Source: Pseudomonas poae (GTDB lineage Bacteria; Pseudomonadota; Gammaproteobacteria; Pseudomonadales; Pseudomonadaceae). Taken from it: a stretch of 64,000 bases of DNA. Location of the stretch: positions 338,747 to 402,746 of the forward strand of contig NZ_JYLI01000004.1 of NCBI RefSeq assembly GCF_001439785.1. Reading direction: 5' to 3'. Positions 30,301-37,963 of this stretch are shown in pieces. The notes beneath the pieces were generated by a model. It was given only the letters and a program-made list of their open reading frames with translations, did not search any database and had not been told where the DNA came from. A program made the position numbers and the translations under genes. Numbering within the stretch: the first letter of the stretch is position 1; the number at the start of each line of letters is the position of its first letter.

Positions 30301-32212
30301 CGCGCCGCTGATCGCCGAACTGTCGGCGCCGCGCTTTCTGGCCGGTGGCGACCAGACTACCCTGGCGCTGGACCTGTCCAACCTGTCGGGCAAGGCGCAG
30401 AAACTGGAGGTGCAGTTGCGCGCCGAAGGGCAACTGGAGTTGGTCAACAGCGGCGCGCAAACCGTCGAATTGAAGCAGGGCCAGCGCACCACGTTGCGCA
30501 TTCCGGTGAAAGCCTGGGGCGGCCTGGGGCAGGGCAAGGTCAAGGTGAGCGTCAACGGCCTGGACCTGCCGGGGGAAAACCTGCCGCCTTTCAGCCGCGA
30601 ATGGACGCTGGGCGTGCGCCCGGCCTACCCGGCGTTGCTCAAACATTACCGCGCGGTGCTCAAGGATCAGCCGTGGAGCCTGCCAGCGGGCGCGCTGGAT
30701 CAGTTCGACGCCTCCGGGCGTGAGGCGCTGTTGAGCCTGTCGAGCCGGCCGCCGTTGAACCTCGGCGCGCAAATCGCGGCGCTCAAGGCGTACCCCTACG
30801 GTTGTCTGGAGCAAACCGCCAGCGGCCTGTACCCCTCGCTGTATGCCGACGAGGCGTTGCTCAAGCGTCTGAGCATCAAGGGCGAGCCGGACGCCGAGCG
30901 CAAGCGCAAGATCGAACTGGGCATCGAGCGCCTGCTGGGCATGCAGCGCTATAACGGCAGCTTTGGCCTGTGGGGCGCCGATGGCGAGGAAGAGTACTGG
31001 CTGACCGCCTATGTCACCGACTTCCTGCTGCGCGCCCGCGACCAAGGCTTTGCGGTGCCGCCTGAAGCCTTGAAAAAAGCCAGTGAGCGCCTGCTGCGCT
31101 ATGTGCAGGAGCGTAACCTGATCGAGGTGGATTACAGCGACAACGCCGAACACACCCGCTTTGCCGTGCAGGCCTACGCCGGTATGGTGCTGGCGCGCAG
31201 TCAACAGGCACCATTGGGCGCATTGCGCAGCATTTTCGAGCGGCGCAGCGACGCGCGTTCCGGGTTGCCGCTGGTGCAACTGTCCATCGCCTTGCAGAAG
31301 ATGGGCGATCAGCCACGGGCCGATCAGGCGTTACAGGCAGGGCTCGCCGCCCAGCGCAGCGCCAAGGAATGGCTGGCCGACTACGGCAGCCCGCTGCGCG
31401 ATCAGGCGATGATTCTGGCGTTGCTGGAGGAAAATGACCTGGCCAAGGGCACGCGTGAAGAGCGCCTGTTCAGCTTGTCGGACCAATTGGCGGCCAGCCC
31501 GTACCTGTCGACCCAGGAGCGCAATTCACTGTTCCTGGCCGGGCGGCTCGGGTTTTCCCTGCCCGAGGCGAACTGGCAGGTAGCCCTGACCGGCAGCGGC
31601 GGCACGCAGGAGCTGAACAACCAGCACTCCACCGTGCAACTGGATGACACGTCGCTGGCAAGCGACATCAGCCTGAGCAATGGGGGCCAAACGCCGGTGT
31701 ATCAGCAATTGACCATTTCCGGTTATCCACAGGTGCCACCAGCACCGGGCGGCGACAACCTGAGTATCCGCCGCGAATACCTGGGCATGAACGGTCAGCC
31801 GCTGAACCTGCACAACCTCAACAGCGGCGACCTGGTGCTGGTGCACCTGACGGTCGGCGCCAAACAGCGCGTGCCGGATGCCCTGGTGGTGGACCTGCTG
31901 CCGGCCGGTCTGGAGCTGGAAAACCAGAACCTGGCGCAAAGCGCCGCCAGCCTGGAAAACGCCAGCAGCCAGGTGAAGGAATGGCGCGAGTCGATGCAGA
32001 ACGCCTCGCTCAAGCATCAGGAGTTCCGCGATGACCGCTACGTGGCGGCGCTGAACCTGGACGGCTACGGCGCCACGCACCTGCTGTACCTGGCGCGTGC
32101 GGTCACCCCGGGCACCTACCGTGTGCCGCCGTCGCAGGTGGAGTCGATGTACCGGCCGAACTGGCAGGCGGTGGGAGAGACCCCGGCAGACATGGTGATC
32201 AAGGGCCGCTGA
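27317..32212 (+). CDS. yfhM: Bacterial alpha-2-macroglobulin lipoprotein
   Basis: 1631 residues, periplasmic lipoprotein (lipobox LSAC, C18) thought to trap proteases after cell-wall breach. MG and bait regions fill the first 1100 residues; the thioester motif CLEQ is at 1163-1166 in YPYGCLEQT, so this is the thioester-bearing type, followed by the helical TED domain and a C-terminal receptor-like domain. The pairing with pbpC downstream is the typical type 1 arrangement, here with a small opposite-strand gene in between. A TATATA box (27276-27281) may be the -10. There is no strong ribosome-binding site. Confidence 0.93.
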   Translation: MLNKGLFLACALALLSACDSSDKPAAPSAPSAAAVPKSARAAPDVAALKQRYAGRELSVVDVSEVQLDGASTLSVSFSIPLDPDQTFADKLHLVDSKSGKVDGAWELSDNLMELRLRHLEPQRKLVLTVDPGVKAVNNALLPAEYSARLETRDLQATVGFASRGTLLPTRLAEGLPVIALNVDKIDVEFFRIKPESLPSFLAQWGRNTSLQSYESQELLPLADLVYGGRFDLNPARNTRETLLLPIAGLKQLQQPGVYLAVMRASGTYNYSQPATLFTLSDIGLSVHRYANRLDVFTQALEGGKALEGVELEVLDAEGRVLGQGKTEQGGHAELPLPKKAQVLLARQGEQTSLLRLDSAALDLAEFDIGGQPSHPLQFFVFGPRDLYRPGETVLLNALLRDKDGNAVKPQPVSVEVRRPDEQVSRKFVWEADASGLYQYPLQLAGEAPTGRWQLVFDLGDGKPQLYEFLVEDFLPERLALELKGSDTALSPADNPVIQVNGRYLYGAPASGNRVSGQVYVRPLREAVKSLPGYQFGSVTEEELSQDFELDESVLDAKGQQALTLESKWSEAKSPLQLIVQASLQESGGRPITRRLVQPIWPAEQLPGLRGLFDGKETNGDGPAEFEVLVANQEGQKLAAHNLKVRLVRERRDYYWNYSDNDGWSYHFNEKFLNLDEQILNIKAGDTARVSFQVEWGPYRVEVEDPQTGLVSSLRFWAGYQAQDNTEGGAVRPDQVKLALDKPAYGDGDTANVTVTPPAAGKGYLLVESAEGPLWWEEIDVPAEGKSFAVKLDPKWARHDLYVSALVVRPGERKANITPKRAVGLLHLPLDRTQRKLALTLTAPEKMRPKQPLTVKIAAKNADGSVPKQVHVLLAAVDVGILNITEYPTPDPYSSLFGRKAYGVDQFDIYGQLIEAGQGRLASLAFGGDAALAKGGKRPDTSVTIVALQSAPVTLNEQGEGEVSVNIPDFNGELRLMAQAWSDDRYGMAEGKTVIAAPLIAELSAPRFLAGGDQTTLALDLSNLSGKAQKLEVQLRAEGQLELVNSGAQTVELKQGQRTTLRIPVKAWGGLGQGKVKVSVNGLDLPGENLPPFSREWTLGVRPAYPALLKHYRAVLKDQPWSLPAGALDQFDASGREALLSLSSRPPLNLGAQIAALKAYPYGCLEQTASGLYPSLYADEALLKRLSIKGEPDAERKRKIELGIERLLGMQRYNGSFGLWGADGEEEYWLTAYVTDFLLRARDQGFAVPPEALKKASERLLRYVQERNLIEVDYSDNAEHTRFAVQAYAGMVLARSQQAPLGALRSIFERRSDARSGLPLVQLSIALQKMGDQPRADQALQAGLAAQRSAKEWLADYGSPLRDQAMILALLEENDLAKGTREERLFSLSDQLAASPYLSTQERNSLFLAGRLGFSLPEANWQVALTGSGGTQELNNQHSTVQLDDTSLASDISLSNGGQTPVYQQLTISGYPQVPPAPGGDNLSIRREYLGMNGQPLNLHNLNSGDLVLVHLTVGAKQRVPDALVVDLLPAGLELENQNLAQSAASLENASSQVKEWRESMQNASLKHQEFRDDRYVAALNLDGYGATHLLYLARAVTPGTYRVPPSQVESMYRPNWQAVGETPADMVIKGR

Positions 32213-32257
32213 GGCCCGGCACTGAACGCAGGGAAGTGGGGGAGGAGGCTGGCTGGG

Positions 32258-32551
32258 TCAGTGCACGACCCAGCTCAGCAACCACAACCCCAGCATCAGC
32301 CAGATGATCCCCATGATGATCGAGGCGCGCATGAACGCACGGACCGCCGAGTACAGCAGCATCAAGCCAATGATCAGGGTAATGATGCTGATGATCGAGG
32401 TGTCCATGCCCAGGGTGCGCGACAGGCCTTCGACAAAGTTGCCGCCGGCATGGGTCAAGGCCCCGAACAGGCCGCTGAGGCCGTCGACGATAAACCGGAT
32501 CACTGAACCCAGTGCCTGGCCCAACCATTCAAAGAAGCTTTCTACCTGCAT
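32258..32551 (-). CDS. Small inner-membrane protein, 97 residues
   Basis: Unrecognised by name. An N-terminal amphipathic part (MQVESFFEWLGQALGSVIRFIVDGLSGLF) is followed by two tight hydrophobic helices (about 50-70 and 77-95) ending WVVH. ATG 32551 has a ribosome-binding context AGGACACACAC; a longer frame to 32623 is intergenic. It lies between yfhM and pbpC but on the other strand, so it must be transcribed separately. Real gene likely because the protein has a well-formed membrane profile. Confidence 0.75.
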   Translation of the reverse strand: MQVESFFEWLGQALGSVIRFIVDGLSGLFGALTHAGGNFVEGLSRTLGMDTSIISIITLIIGLMLLYSAVRAFMRASIIMGIIWLMLGLWLLSWVVH

Positions 32552-32671
32552 GTGTGTGTCCTGATGAGAGGGTGGGCGTGTCTGTGCCTTTGGTTGCCGA
32601 TAACGCGGGCTAGTTCCCTGCAAGCATAGAGGTTTGGCGGTTTGAGTTTTCGATTAATCATGCAATTCAAG

Positions 32672-32758
32672 GTGGGAGGGGACTTGTTCCCGATAGCGGT
32701 GTGTCAGCTGTGAATAAGTTGGCTGGAAGGTCGCCATCGGGAGCAAGCCCCCTCCCAC
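32672..32758. repeat. REPIN, GGGAGCAAGCC class, touching pbpC
   Basis: GTGGGAGGGGACTTGTTCCCGAT pairs with ATCGGGAGCAAGCCCCCTCCCAC. A near copy is at 54698-54783. The element covers the region in which any pbpC start codon upstream of 32761 lies. Confidence 0.85.
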
Positions 32759-35076
32759 AGGTGCTGCGCTGGGGCTTTGCAAGTGTGTTGTTGGTGATAG
32801 CGCTGTTGTGGCTGGCCGACCGCCTCTGGCCCTTGCCCCTGCCCCAGGACGACCTCGCCCGTGTGGTGCTGGCCGAGGATGGCACGCCATTGTGGCGCTT
32901 TGCCGATGCCAACGGCGTGTGGCGCTACCCCGTGCAAACCGGTGAAGTCTCGCCGTATTACCTCGACGCGCTGCTCACCTACGAAGACCGCTGGTTTTAC
33001 GAACACCCCGGCGTAAACCCGCTGTCGCTGGTGCGCGCCACCTGGCAGAACCTTACCGGCGCGCGGGTGGTATCGGGCGGCAGCACGCTGTCGATGCAGG
33101 TGGCACGCCTGCTCGATCCGCATTCGCGCACCTGGCACGGCAAGTTGCGCCAGCTGTGGCGCACTGCGCAACTGGAATGGCACCTGTCCAAGGAGCAGAT
33201 TCTCAACCTTTACCTCAACCGCGCGCCGTTCGGCGGCACCTTGCAGGGCGTGGCGGCGGCCAGTTGGGCTTATCTGGGCAAGTCTCCAGCGCAGCTTACC
33301 CATGCTGAAGCCGCCATGCTCGCAGTATTGCCCCAGGCGCCCAGCCGTCTGCGCCCGGACCGTCACGCGCAGCGCGCCCAGCAAGCCCGCGACAAAGTGC
33401 TGCGCCGCCTCGCCGAGTTCCAGGTGTGGCCGCAGTCGGCGGTCGATGAGGCCCTGGAAGAACCGCTGCTGCTGGCGCCGCGCCTGGAACCGAGCCTGGC
33501 GCCGTTGCTGGCGCGCCGCCTCAACCGCACGGACAGCCCGCCGCTGATCCGCACCACGCTGGACGCCACCCTGCAGCGCCGTCTCGAAGACCTGTTGCTG
33601 GGCTGGCGCGCGCGTCTGCCCGAACACACCTCGGCCGCGATTCTGGTGGTGGAGGAAGAAACCATGGCCGTGCGCGCTTACCTGGGGTCGGTGGACATCA
33701 ACGACGCCAGGCGTTTCGGCCATGTGGACATGATCAGCGCACTGCGCTCGCCCGGCTCCACCTTAAAACCGTTTTTGTATGGCATGGCTTTGGACGAAGG
33801 ACTGATCCATTCCGAATCCCTGCTGCAGGACGTGCCCCGGCGCTACGGCGATTATCGCCCGGGCAATTTCTCCATGGGCTTTACCGGCGCGGTGCCGGCC
33901 AGTACGGCGCTGTCCAGTTCGTTGAACCTGCCGGCGGTGCAGTTGTTGGAGGCGTACGGGCCCAAGCGGTTTGCCGCGCAGATGCGCATCGGCGGCGTGC
34001 CCTTGGCGTTGCCGGCGCTGGCCGAGCCGAACCTGGCGCTGATCCTCGGCGGCGCGGGCAGTCGTCTTGAGGATTTGGTGAGTGGCTACAGCGCATTCGC
34101 CCGCGACGGCAAAAGCGCGACCATTCGCTTGCAGCCGGACGACGTCCTGCGTGAGCGCCCACTGTTGTCGCCAGGGTCCGCCTGGATTGTGCGGCGCATC
34201 CTCAGCGGCCAGGCGCGGCCCGACCGTGACCCGCGTGCCGAGCTGGTGCAACGCCCCGCGCTGGCCTGGAAAACCGGCACCAGCTATGGCTTTCGCGATG
34301 CCTGGGCGATTGGCGTGGGGCCGCGCTATCTGATCGGCGTGTGGATCGGCCGCCCGGACGGTACGCCGGTGCCGGGGCAGTTCGGCCTGGCGTCGGCGGC
34401 GCCGCTGATGTTGCAGGTGCACGACGTGCTGGCCAACCGCGACAGTCAGCGCGGTATCAGCGCGCCGGTCAAACCGGTGCCGGTCAATGTGGGCGTGGCG
34501 GCGATCTGCTGGCCGCTGGGTCAGCCCATGAGCCGCAGCGATCCGAATTGTCGGCGCCAGCGCTTTGCCTGGACGCTGGACAACACCACGCCGCCGACCC
34601 TGCTGGCGCTGGACCAGCCGCTGAGTGTGGGCCTTAAGGAAACCGTGTGGGTCAACGCGCGGGGCTTGCGCGTCGACGCCCAATGCCCTGGCGCCGTAGC
34701 CCGGGACATTGCCCTGTGGCCCGCGCCGCTGGAGCCGTGGTTGCCGAAGGCGGAGCGCCGTGACGCGCGCATTCCGGCGGCAGACCCGGATTGCCCGCCG
34801 CCAGCACTGGCGGCGGCGTCGCCGTTGTCGATTGTGGGCGTGCGCGAAGGTGACCAGTTGCGCCTGCCGGCTGCCAGCCAGCAGACGCTGCGCCTGAAGT
34901 TGTCAGCGCTGGGCGGCAGTGGCCGGCGCTGGTGGTTCCTCAACGGTGCGCCACTGGGTGACAGTGCCAATCAGGACAGCATCAATGCCAGCTTTGATCG
35001 GCTGGGGCGGTATCAACTGAGTGTGCTGGATGAGGCGGGGCAGACGGCTCGGCTTGAGTTCAGTGTTGTTGACTAG
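32701..35076 (+). CDS. pbpC: Penicillin-binding protein 1C
   Basis: Bifunctional class A PBP: glycosyltransferase plus transpeptidase in the periplasm. Counting from GTG 32701 (791 residues): membrane helix about 23-40, glycosyltransferase with catalytic E95 in TYEDRWFYEHPG, GGSTLSMQ, transpeptidase SxxK at S353-K356 (GSTLKPF), SSLN, KTGT, and a C-terminal PBP1C domain (about 700-791). The first 20 codons are REPIN sequence. GTG 32761 (VLRWGFASVLLV, 771 residues) would start at the helix but has no Shine-Dalgarno. Which is used is open. It works with the macroglobulin in wall-damage defence, by family association. Confidence 0.92.
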   Translation: MSAVNKLAGRSPSGASPLPQVLRWGFASVLLVIALLWLADRLWPLPLPQDDLARVVLAEDGTPLWRFADANGVWRYPVQTGEVSPYYLDALLTYEDRWFYEHPGVNPLSLVRATWQNLTGARVVSGGSTLSMQVARLLDPHSRTWHGKLRQLWRTAQLEWHLSKEQILNLYLNRAPFGGTLQGVAAASWAYLGKSPAQLTHAEAAMLAVLPQAPSRLRPDRHAQRAQQARDKVLRRLAEFQVWPQSAVDEALEEPLLLAPRLEPSLAPLLARRLNRTDSPPLIRTTLDATLQRRLEDLLLGWRARLPEHTSAAILVVEEETMAVRAYLGSVDINDARRFGHVDMISALRSPGSTLKPFLYGMALDEGLIHSESLLQDVPRRYGDYRPGNFSMGFTGAVPASTALSSSLNLPAVQLLEAYGPKRFAAQMRIGGVPLALPALAEPNLALILGGAGSRLEDLVSGYSAFARDGKSATIRLQPDDVLRERPLLSPGSAWIVRRILSGQARPDRDPRAELVQRPALAWKTGTSYGFRDAWAIGVGPRYLIGVWIGRPDGTPVPGQFGLASAAPLMLQVHDVLANRDSQRGISAPVKPVPVNVGVAAICWPLGQPMSRSDPNCRRQRFAWTLDNTTPPTLLALDQPLSVGLKETVWVNARGLRVDAQCPGAVARDIALWPAPLEPWLPKAERRDARIPAADPDCPPPALAAASPLSIVGVREGDQLRLPAASQQTLRLKLSALGGSGRRWWFLNGAPLGDSANQDSINASFDRLGRYQLSVLDEAGQTARLEFSVVD

Positions 35077-35167
35077 GGCTCCCGATAGCGTCCTGAAAGC
35101 CACCGCAGGCTATTCACTTGCCTTCAAGGCCCATCCCCCCGAAGCTATACGCCTTCAGGAGCCCAGC

Positions 35168-35476
35168 ATGAACCTCGAACACCTCACCGAACGCCTGCAC
35201 CGCATCCGCGATACCAACGACTGGAAGCAGTTCCACAGCCCGAAAAATCTGGCCATGGCCGCCAGTGTGGAAATGGCCGAGCTGGTGGAAATCTTCCAAT
35301 GGCTCAGCGAAGACCAGTCGCGCCAGCTACCGCCGGAGAAACTTGCCCATGCCGGGCAGGAAGTCGGTGATATCGTCTTGTACCTGCTGTTGCTGTGCAG
35401 TGAACTGGGCCTGGACATGGACGCGGTGGTGCGCGCCAAGCTGGCCGACAGCGAACGGCGGTTCGCCCATGAGTGA
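35168..35476 (+). CDS. MazG-like nucleotide pyrophosphohydrolase
   Basis: 102 residues. The EXXE...EXXD metal site is seen in VEMAELVEIFQW and EVGDIVLYLLLL, typical of the short RS21-C6/MazG-like dNTP pyrophosphatases. It likely removes non-canonical nucleotides. ATG 35168 follows CAGGAGCCC. The last 8 bases overlap the start of cmoM in another frame, so the two are translated together. Confidence 0.88.
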   Translation: MNLEHLTERLHRIRDTNDWKQFHSPKNLAMAASVEMAELVEIFQWLSEDQSRQLPPEKLAHAGQEVGDIVLYLLLLCSELGLDMDAVVRAKLADSERRFAHE

Positions 35477-36218
35477 TCGCCACTTCGACCAGTTGGCCAC
35501 GCGCTTCGCCGAGAAAATCTACGGCGGGGCCAAGGGTGCCATCCGCCTGGCGGTGCTCCAGGCCGACCTCGCCGAGGCTTTGCCGCAACGCCCATTGCGC
35601 GTGCTGGACATCGGCGCGGGGCTGGGCCACATGTCGCTGTGGCTCGCCGAACGCGGTCACACGGTGACGCTGGCCGAGCCCGCCGCGCCGATGCTCGACG
35701 GCGCGCGCCAGCGTTTCGCCGAGGCAGGGCAGAGCGCAACCTTCATTCATGCGCCCTGGCAGGAACTGCCCGGCCAGCTCACCGAACCCTACGACCTGGT
35801 GCTGTGCCACGCCGTGCTGGAATGGCTGGCCGAACCCCACGCGATCCTGCCGGTGCTGCATCAACTGACCGTGCCGGGTGGCTGGCTATCGCTGGCGTTC
35901 TACAACCGCGATGCGTTGATCTACCGCAACCTGCTCAAGGGCCACTTTCGCAAGATGCGCAACAACGACATGGCTGGCGAGAAGCAGAGCCTCACGCCAC
36001 AGCAACCGCTCGATCCACGGGAATTGGCGGCGCAACTCGCAGGCCTCTGGCAGGTCGAAAGCCAAAGTGGTGTCAGGGTGTTTCACGACTACATGCCGGT
36101 GGAATTCCAGGCCCGGGCCCAGTTGCAGGATTTAGTCGAGATGGAGCTCGCTTATCGTCGTCACCCAGGCTTTGCCGGACTTGGGCGCTATTTGCACTGG
36201 ATGTGTCGTCCGGTTTAA
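35469..36218 (+). CDS. cmoM: tRNA 5-carboxymethoxyuridine methyltransferase
   Basis: 249 residues; the class I SAM loop VLDIGAGLGHMSLWLAERGH (about 44-63) and motif AVLEWLAEP, with YNRDALIYRNLLKGHF, match CmoM (formerly SmtA), which methylates cmo5U34 of some tRNAs. ATG 35469 (MSDRHFDQLATRFAEKIYGG) lies inside the MazG gene end. Identity by overall similarity; another small-molecule methyltransferase is the alternative. Confidence 0.87.
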   Translation: MSDRHFDQLATRFAEKIYGGAKGAIRLAVLQADLAEALPQRPLRVLDIGAGLGHMSLWLAERGHTVTLAEPAAPMLDGARQRFAEAGQSATFIHAPWQELPGQLTEPYDLVLCHAVLEWLAEPHAILPVLHQLTVPGGWLSLAFYNRDALIYRNLLKGHFRKMRNNDMAGEKQSLTPQQPLDPRELAAQLAGLWQVESQSGVRVFHDYMPVEFQARAQLQDLVEMELAYRRHPGFAGLGRYLHWMCRPV

Positions 36219-36242
36219 GCACGCCAGTTTGCGGAGGTCGAA

Positions 36243-36863
36243 ATGCGTCGTCTCTGTTTGATTCTGTTATCCCTGGGCCTGGGCGCCTGTTCCAGCCCCA
36301 ACCCTTACGTGGCCAGTTCGGCGCCGATGCCGCCGGCACCCGCGCAAGCGGCCAGGGTGTTCGATGCCAGCGCGTATCCGGCGCCGGTGCGCGACTACGG
36401 CGCCTACCGCAACTGGGCCTGGCGCAACGGCCAGCTCCCGGCGGGCAGTGCCTGGGCGGATTCGGCGCAGATTGCCGAGGCGGTCAGCGGCGCGCTGGAC
36501 CAGCGTGGCCTGCGCCCGCTGCACGACAACCGCGCGCCCGACCTGTTGGTCAGCGCGGATGTGCACACGGAAAAGCGCTTGCGGCAGGTGCGCGATGACT
36601 ATGGTTACAACGGCGGTTACAACGGCGGCTACGGTGGCTACAACCGCTATGGCAATGGCTACGGCATGTACAACTCGGCGCCGCTGGTGCGCACTTATGA
36701 AGTGCAGGTGGTTGTGGTGCGGGTCGACCTCTTCGACGCGCGCAGCGGCCAGCCGGTGTGGAGTGCCAGCGCCGAAACCGGCAGCTCGGGCAGCCTTGGC
36801 GAGCGCGCCGATGCGTTGCGCCAGGCGGTGCAAAAGGCGCTGACGGCGTATCCTCCGCATTAA
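36243..36863 (+). CDS. DUF4136 lipoprotein with Gly/Tyr/Asn-rich insert
   Basis: 206 residues, lipobox LGAC (C16). The DUF4136 core appears as [20 protein letters not shown] and [17 protein letters not shown]. Between residues about 122 and 143 sits an insert made of repeated YNGGY-like units, absent in the paralogue that follows. GGAGGTCGAA precedes ATG 36243. Probably outer membrane or periplasmic; function unknown. Confidence 0.87.
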   Translation: MRRLCLILLSLGLGACSSPNPYVASSAPMPPAPAQAARVFDASAYPAPVRDYGAYRNWAWRNGQLPAGSAWADSAQIAEAVSGALDQRGLRPLHDNRAPDLLVSADVHTEKRLRQVRDDYGYNGGYNGGYGGYNRYGNGYGMYNSAPLVRTYEVQVVVVRVDLFDARSGQPVWSASAETGSSGSLGERADALRQAVQKALTAYPPH

Positions 36864-36886
36864 CGCTAGGGTCTGGGAGAACTATC

Positions 36887-37444
36887 ATGTTTGGACGTAT
36901 CGCTGCGCTTGCCGTTGTTCTGCTGCTGGGCGGTTGCCAGAGCGGCCAGGTCAACCACGATTTTGACGCCAGCCGAGACTTCGGCGCCTACCGCAGTTGG
37001 GCTTGGAAAGACCCGGCCCTGCAATACAGCCCGGATGACCCGCGCATCAAGAGTGACCTCACCGAACAGCGCATCCGCCAGGCCGTGGGCGAGCAACTGG
37101 ACCAGCGCGGCCTGCGCCCTGCCGCGTCAGGCGCTCGGGCCGACCTGCGTGTGCAGGCCTACCTGATCGTCGAAGACCGCCAGCAACAAGTCACCACCAA
37201 CTACGGTGGCCCGTGGGGCAACCCGTGGAACGGCTACTGGGGCGCGCCGATGTACAACGAAACGCGCAACCTCACCTACAAGGTGGCGACTCTGCAGATC
37301 GACCTGCTCGACGGCAAGGACGGCAAGCTGGTGTGGCGCGGCAGTGACGAGCAATTGATGGCCAGCTCACCCAACCCGCAGGATCGCAGTGATGCTGTTC
37401 GTAAAACGGTGGCGCGAATTCTCTCCAGCTACCCGCCCCGTTAA
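36887..37444 (+). CDS. DUF4136 lipoprotein, paralogue
   Basis: 185 residues, lipobox GGC (C17 in LLLGGCQSG). Shares with its neighbour the blocks [22 protein letters not shown], and DLLDGKDGKLVWRGS, and ends SYPPR where the neighbour ends AYPPH. A shorter aromatic-Gly stretch (GGPWGNPWNGYWGAPMYN) takes the place of the repeat insert. Start ATG 36887 is 23 bases after the first gene; together they look like a tandem duplication in one operon. Confidence 0.88.
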   Translation: MFGRIAALAVVLLLGGCQSGQVNHDFDASRDFGAYRSWAWKDPALQYSPDDPRIKSDLTEQRIRQAVGEQLDQRGLRPAASGARADLRVQAYLIVEDRQQQVTTNYGGPWGNPWNGYWGAPMYNETRNLTYKVATLQIDLLDGKDGKLVWRGSDEQLMASSPNPQDRSDAVRKTVARILSSYPPR

Positions 37445-37480
37445 CGACACTCCGGATCTGGCAGGCCAGCACATTCCTTT

Positions 37481-37508
37481 GGCAAGCCCCCAATGCCGGT
37501 CAGTTAAG
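37481..37508. repeat. Half-copy of the GCTTAACTGA element
   Basis: GGCAAGCCCCCAATGCC then GTCAGTTAAG, the right half of the palindrome at 4001-4047. The left half is missing. Confidence 0.5.
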
Positions 37509-37527
37509 GAAAATGTGTGTGGTTATT

Positions 37528-37660
37528 GTGGCAAGCGGGCTTGCCCCGCGTAGGGGTGCGAAGCGCCCCCAATTCAGCAAAATGTGGTGTACCTGATACG
37601 GCTCAGCGCCTGGTTGTGGGGCTGCTGCGCAGCCCAACGCAGGACAAGCCTGCTCGCCAC
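37528..37660. repeat. REP inverted pair, GTGGCGAGC class
   Basis: GTGGCAAGCGGGCTTGCCCC at the left and GGACAAGCCTGCTCGCCAC at the right. The core holds GGGGTGCGAAGCGCCCCC and GGGGCTGCTGCGCAGCCC, as in the copies at 4059 and 42682. Confidence 0.8.
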
Positions 37661-37699
37661 AGCGTGATGCTCAAAGCAACGAGCGGTGCGACTTTTCAT

Positions 37700-37886
37700 T
37701 GCCCCAACACTCGGCACCTCGCTCAGGCTCGGCCAGCGTGTTTGACGGGGCGCCTCAGATCAAAAGCAAAAGCGCGGCGGCCGTAGAGCCGACCGGTATG
37801 GGTGAGTGTGAACGCGATCAAATGTGGGAGCGGGCTTGCCCGCGAAGGCGTCGGCCCTGCAAACATTGAGGTCGACTGACCCACCG
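37700..37886 (-). repeat. Long dispersed repeat, arm 1
   Basis: This stretch, reverse complemented, matches about 52108-52292 nearly base for base (for example GTTTGACGGGGCGCC here against GGCGCCCCGTCAAAC there). It contains a REPIN at its right part. In the reading direction of the repeat it encodes a peptide resembling RAFAFDLRRPVKHAGRA, a product of the repeat rather than a gene. Confidence 0.8.
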
Positions 37887-37918
37887 CTTCCGCGGGCAAG
37901 TCGCAGCGCCGTTCCCAC
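37824..37918. repeat. REPIN within the long repeat
   Basis: GTGGGAGCGGGCTTGCCCGCG at the left; the right arm (CGGGCAAGTCGCAGCGCCGTTCCCAC) has decayed. The spacer CCACCGCTT and GGTCGACTGAC match the REPIN at 52083. Confidence 0.75.
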
Positions 37919-37929
37919 AGGGGATTTAC

Positions 37930-37956
37930 GCTTAACTGAAAGGCATTAGGGCAAGC
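37930..37956. repeat. Half-copy of the GCTTAACTGA element
   Basis: GCTTAACTGA, GGCATTAGGGCAAGC: the left half of the palindrome at 4001-4047, running into GCAAGCCCGCTCGCTACAG of a REP half-site. Confidence 0.5.
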
Positions 37957-37963
37957 CCGCTCG

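Larger units (their letters stand above)
37445..37963. other. 519-base intergenic repeat cluster
   Basis: Holds, in order, a half-copy of the GCTTAACTGA element (37481-37508), a GTGGCGAGC-class REP pair (37528-37660), one arm of a long dispersed repeat (about 37700-37886), a REPIN within it (37824-37918), and another GCTTAACTGA half-copy (37930-37956). No gene is called. Confidence 0.75.

Noticed and set aside
27284..31279. A 1331-codon open frame on the minus strand, antisense to the macroglobulin gene
   Set aside because: Composition is His/Gln/Arg-rich as expected for the mirror of a GC-rich gene; the plus-strand protein has a lipobox and CLEQ thioester motif.
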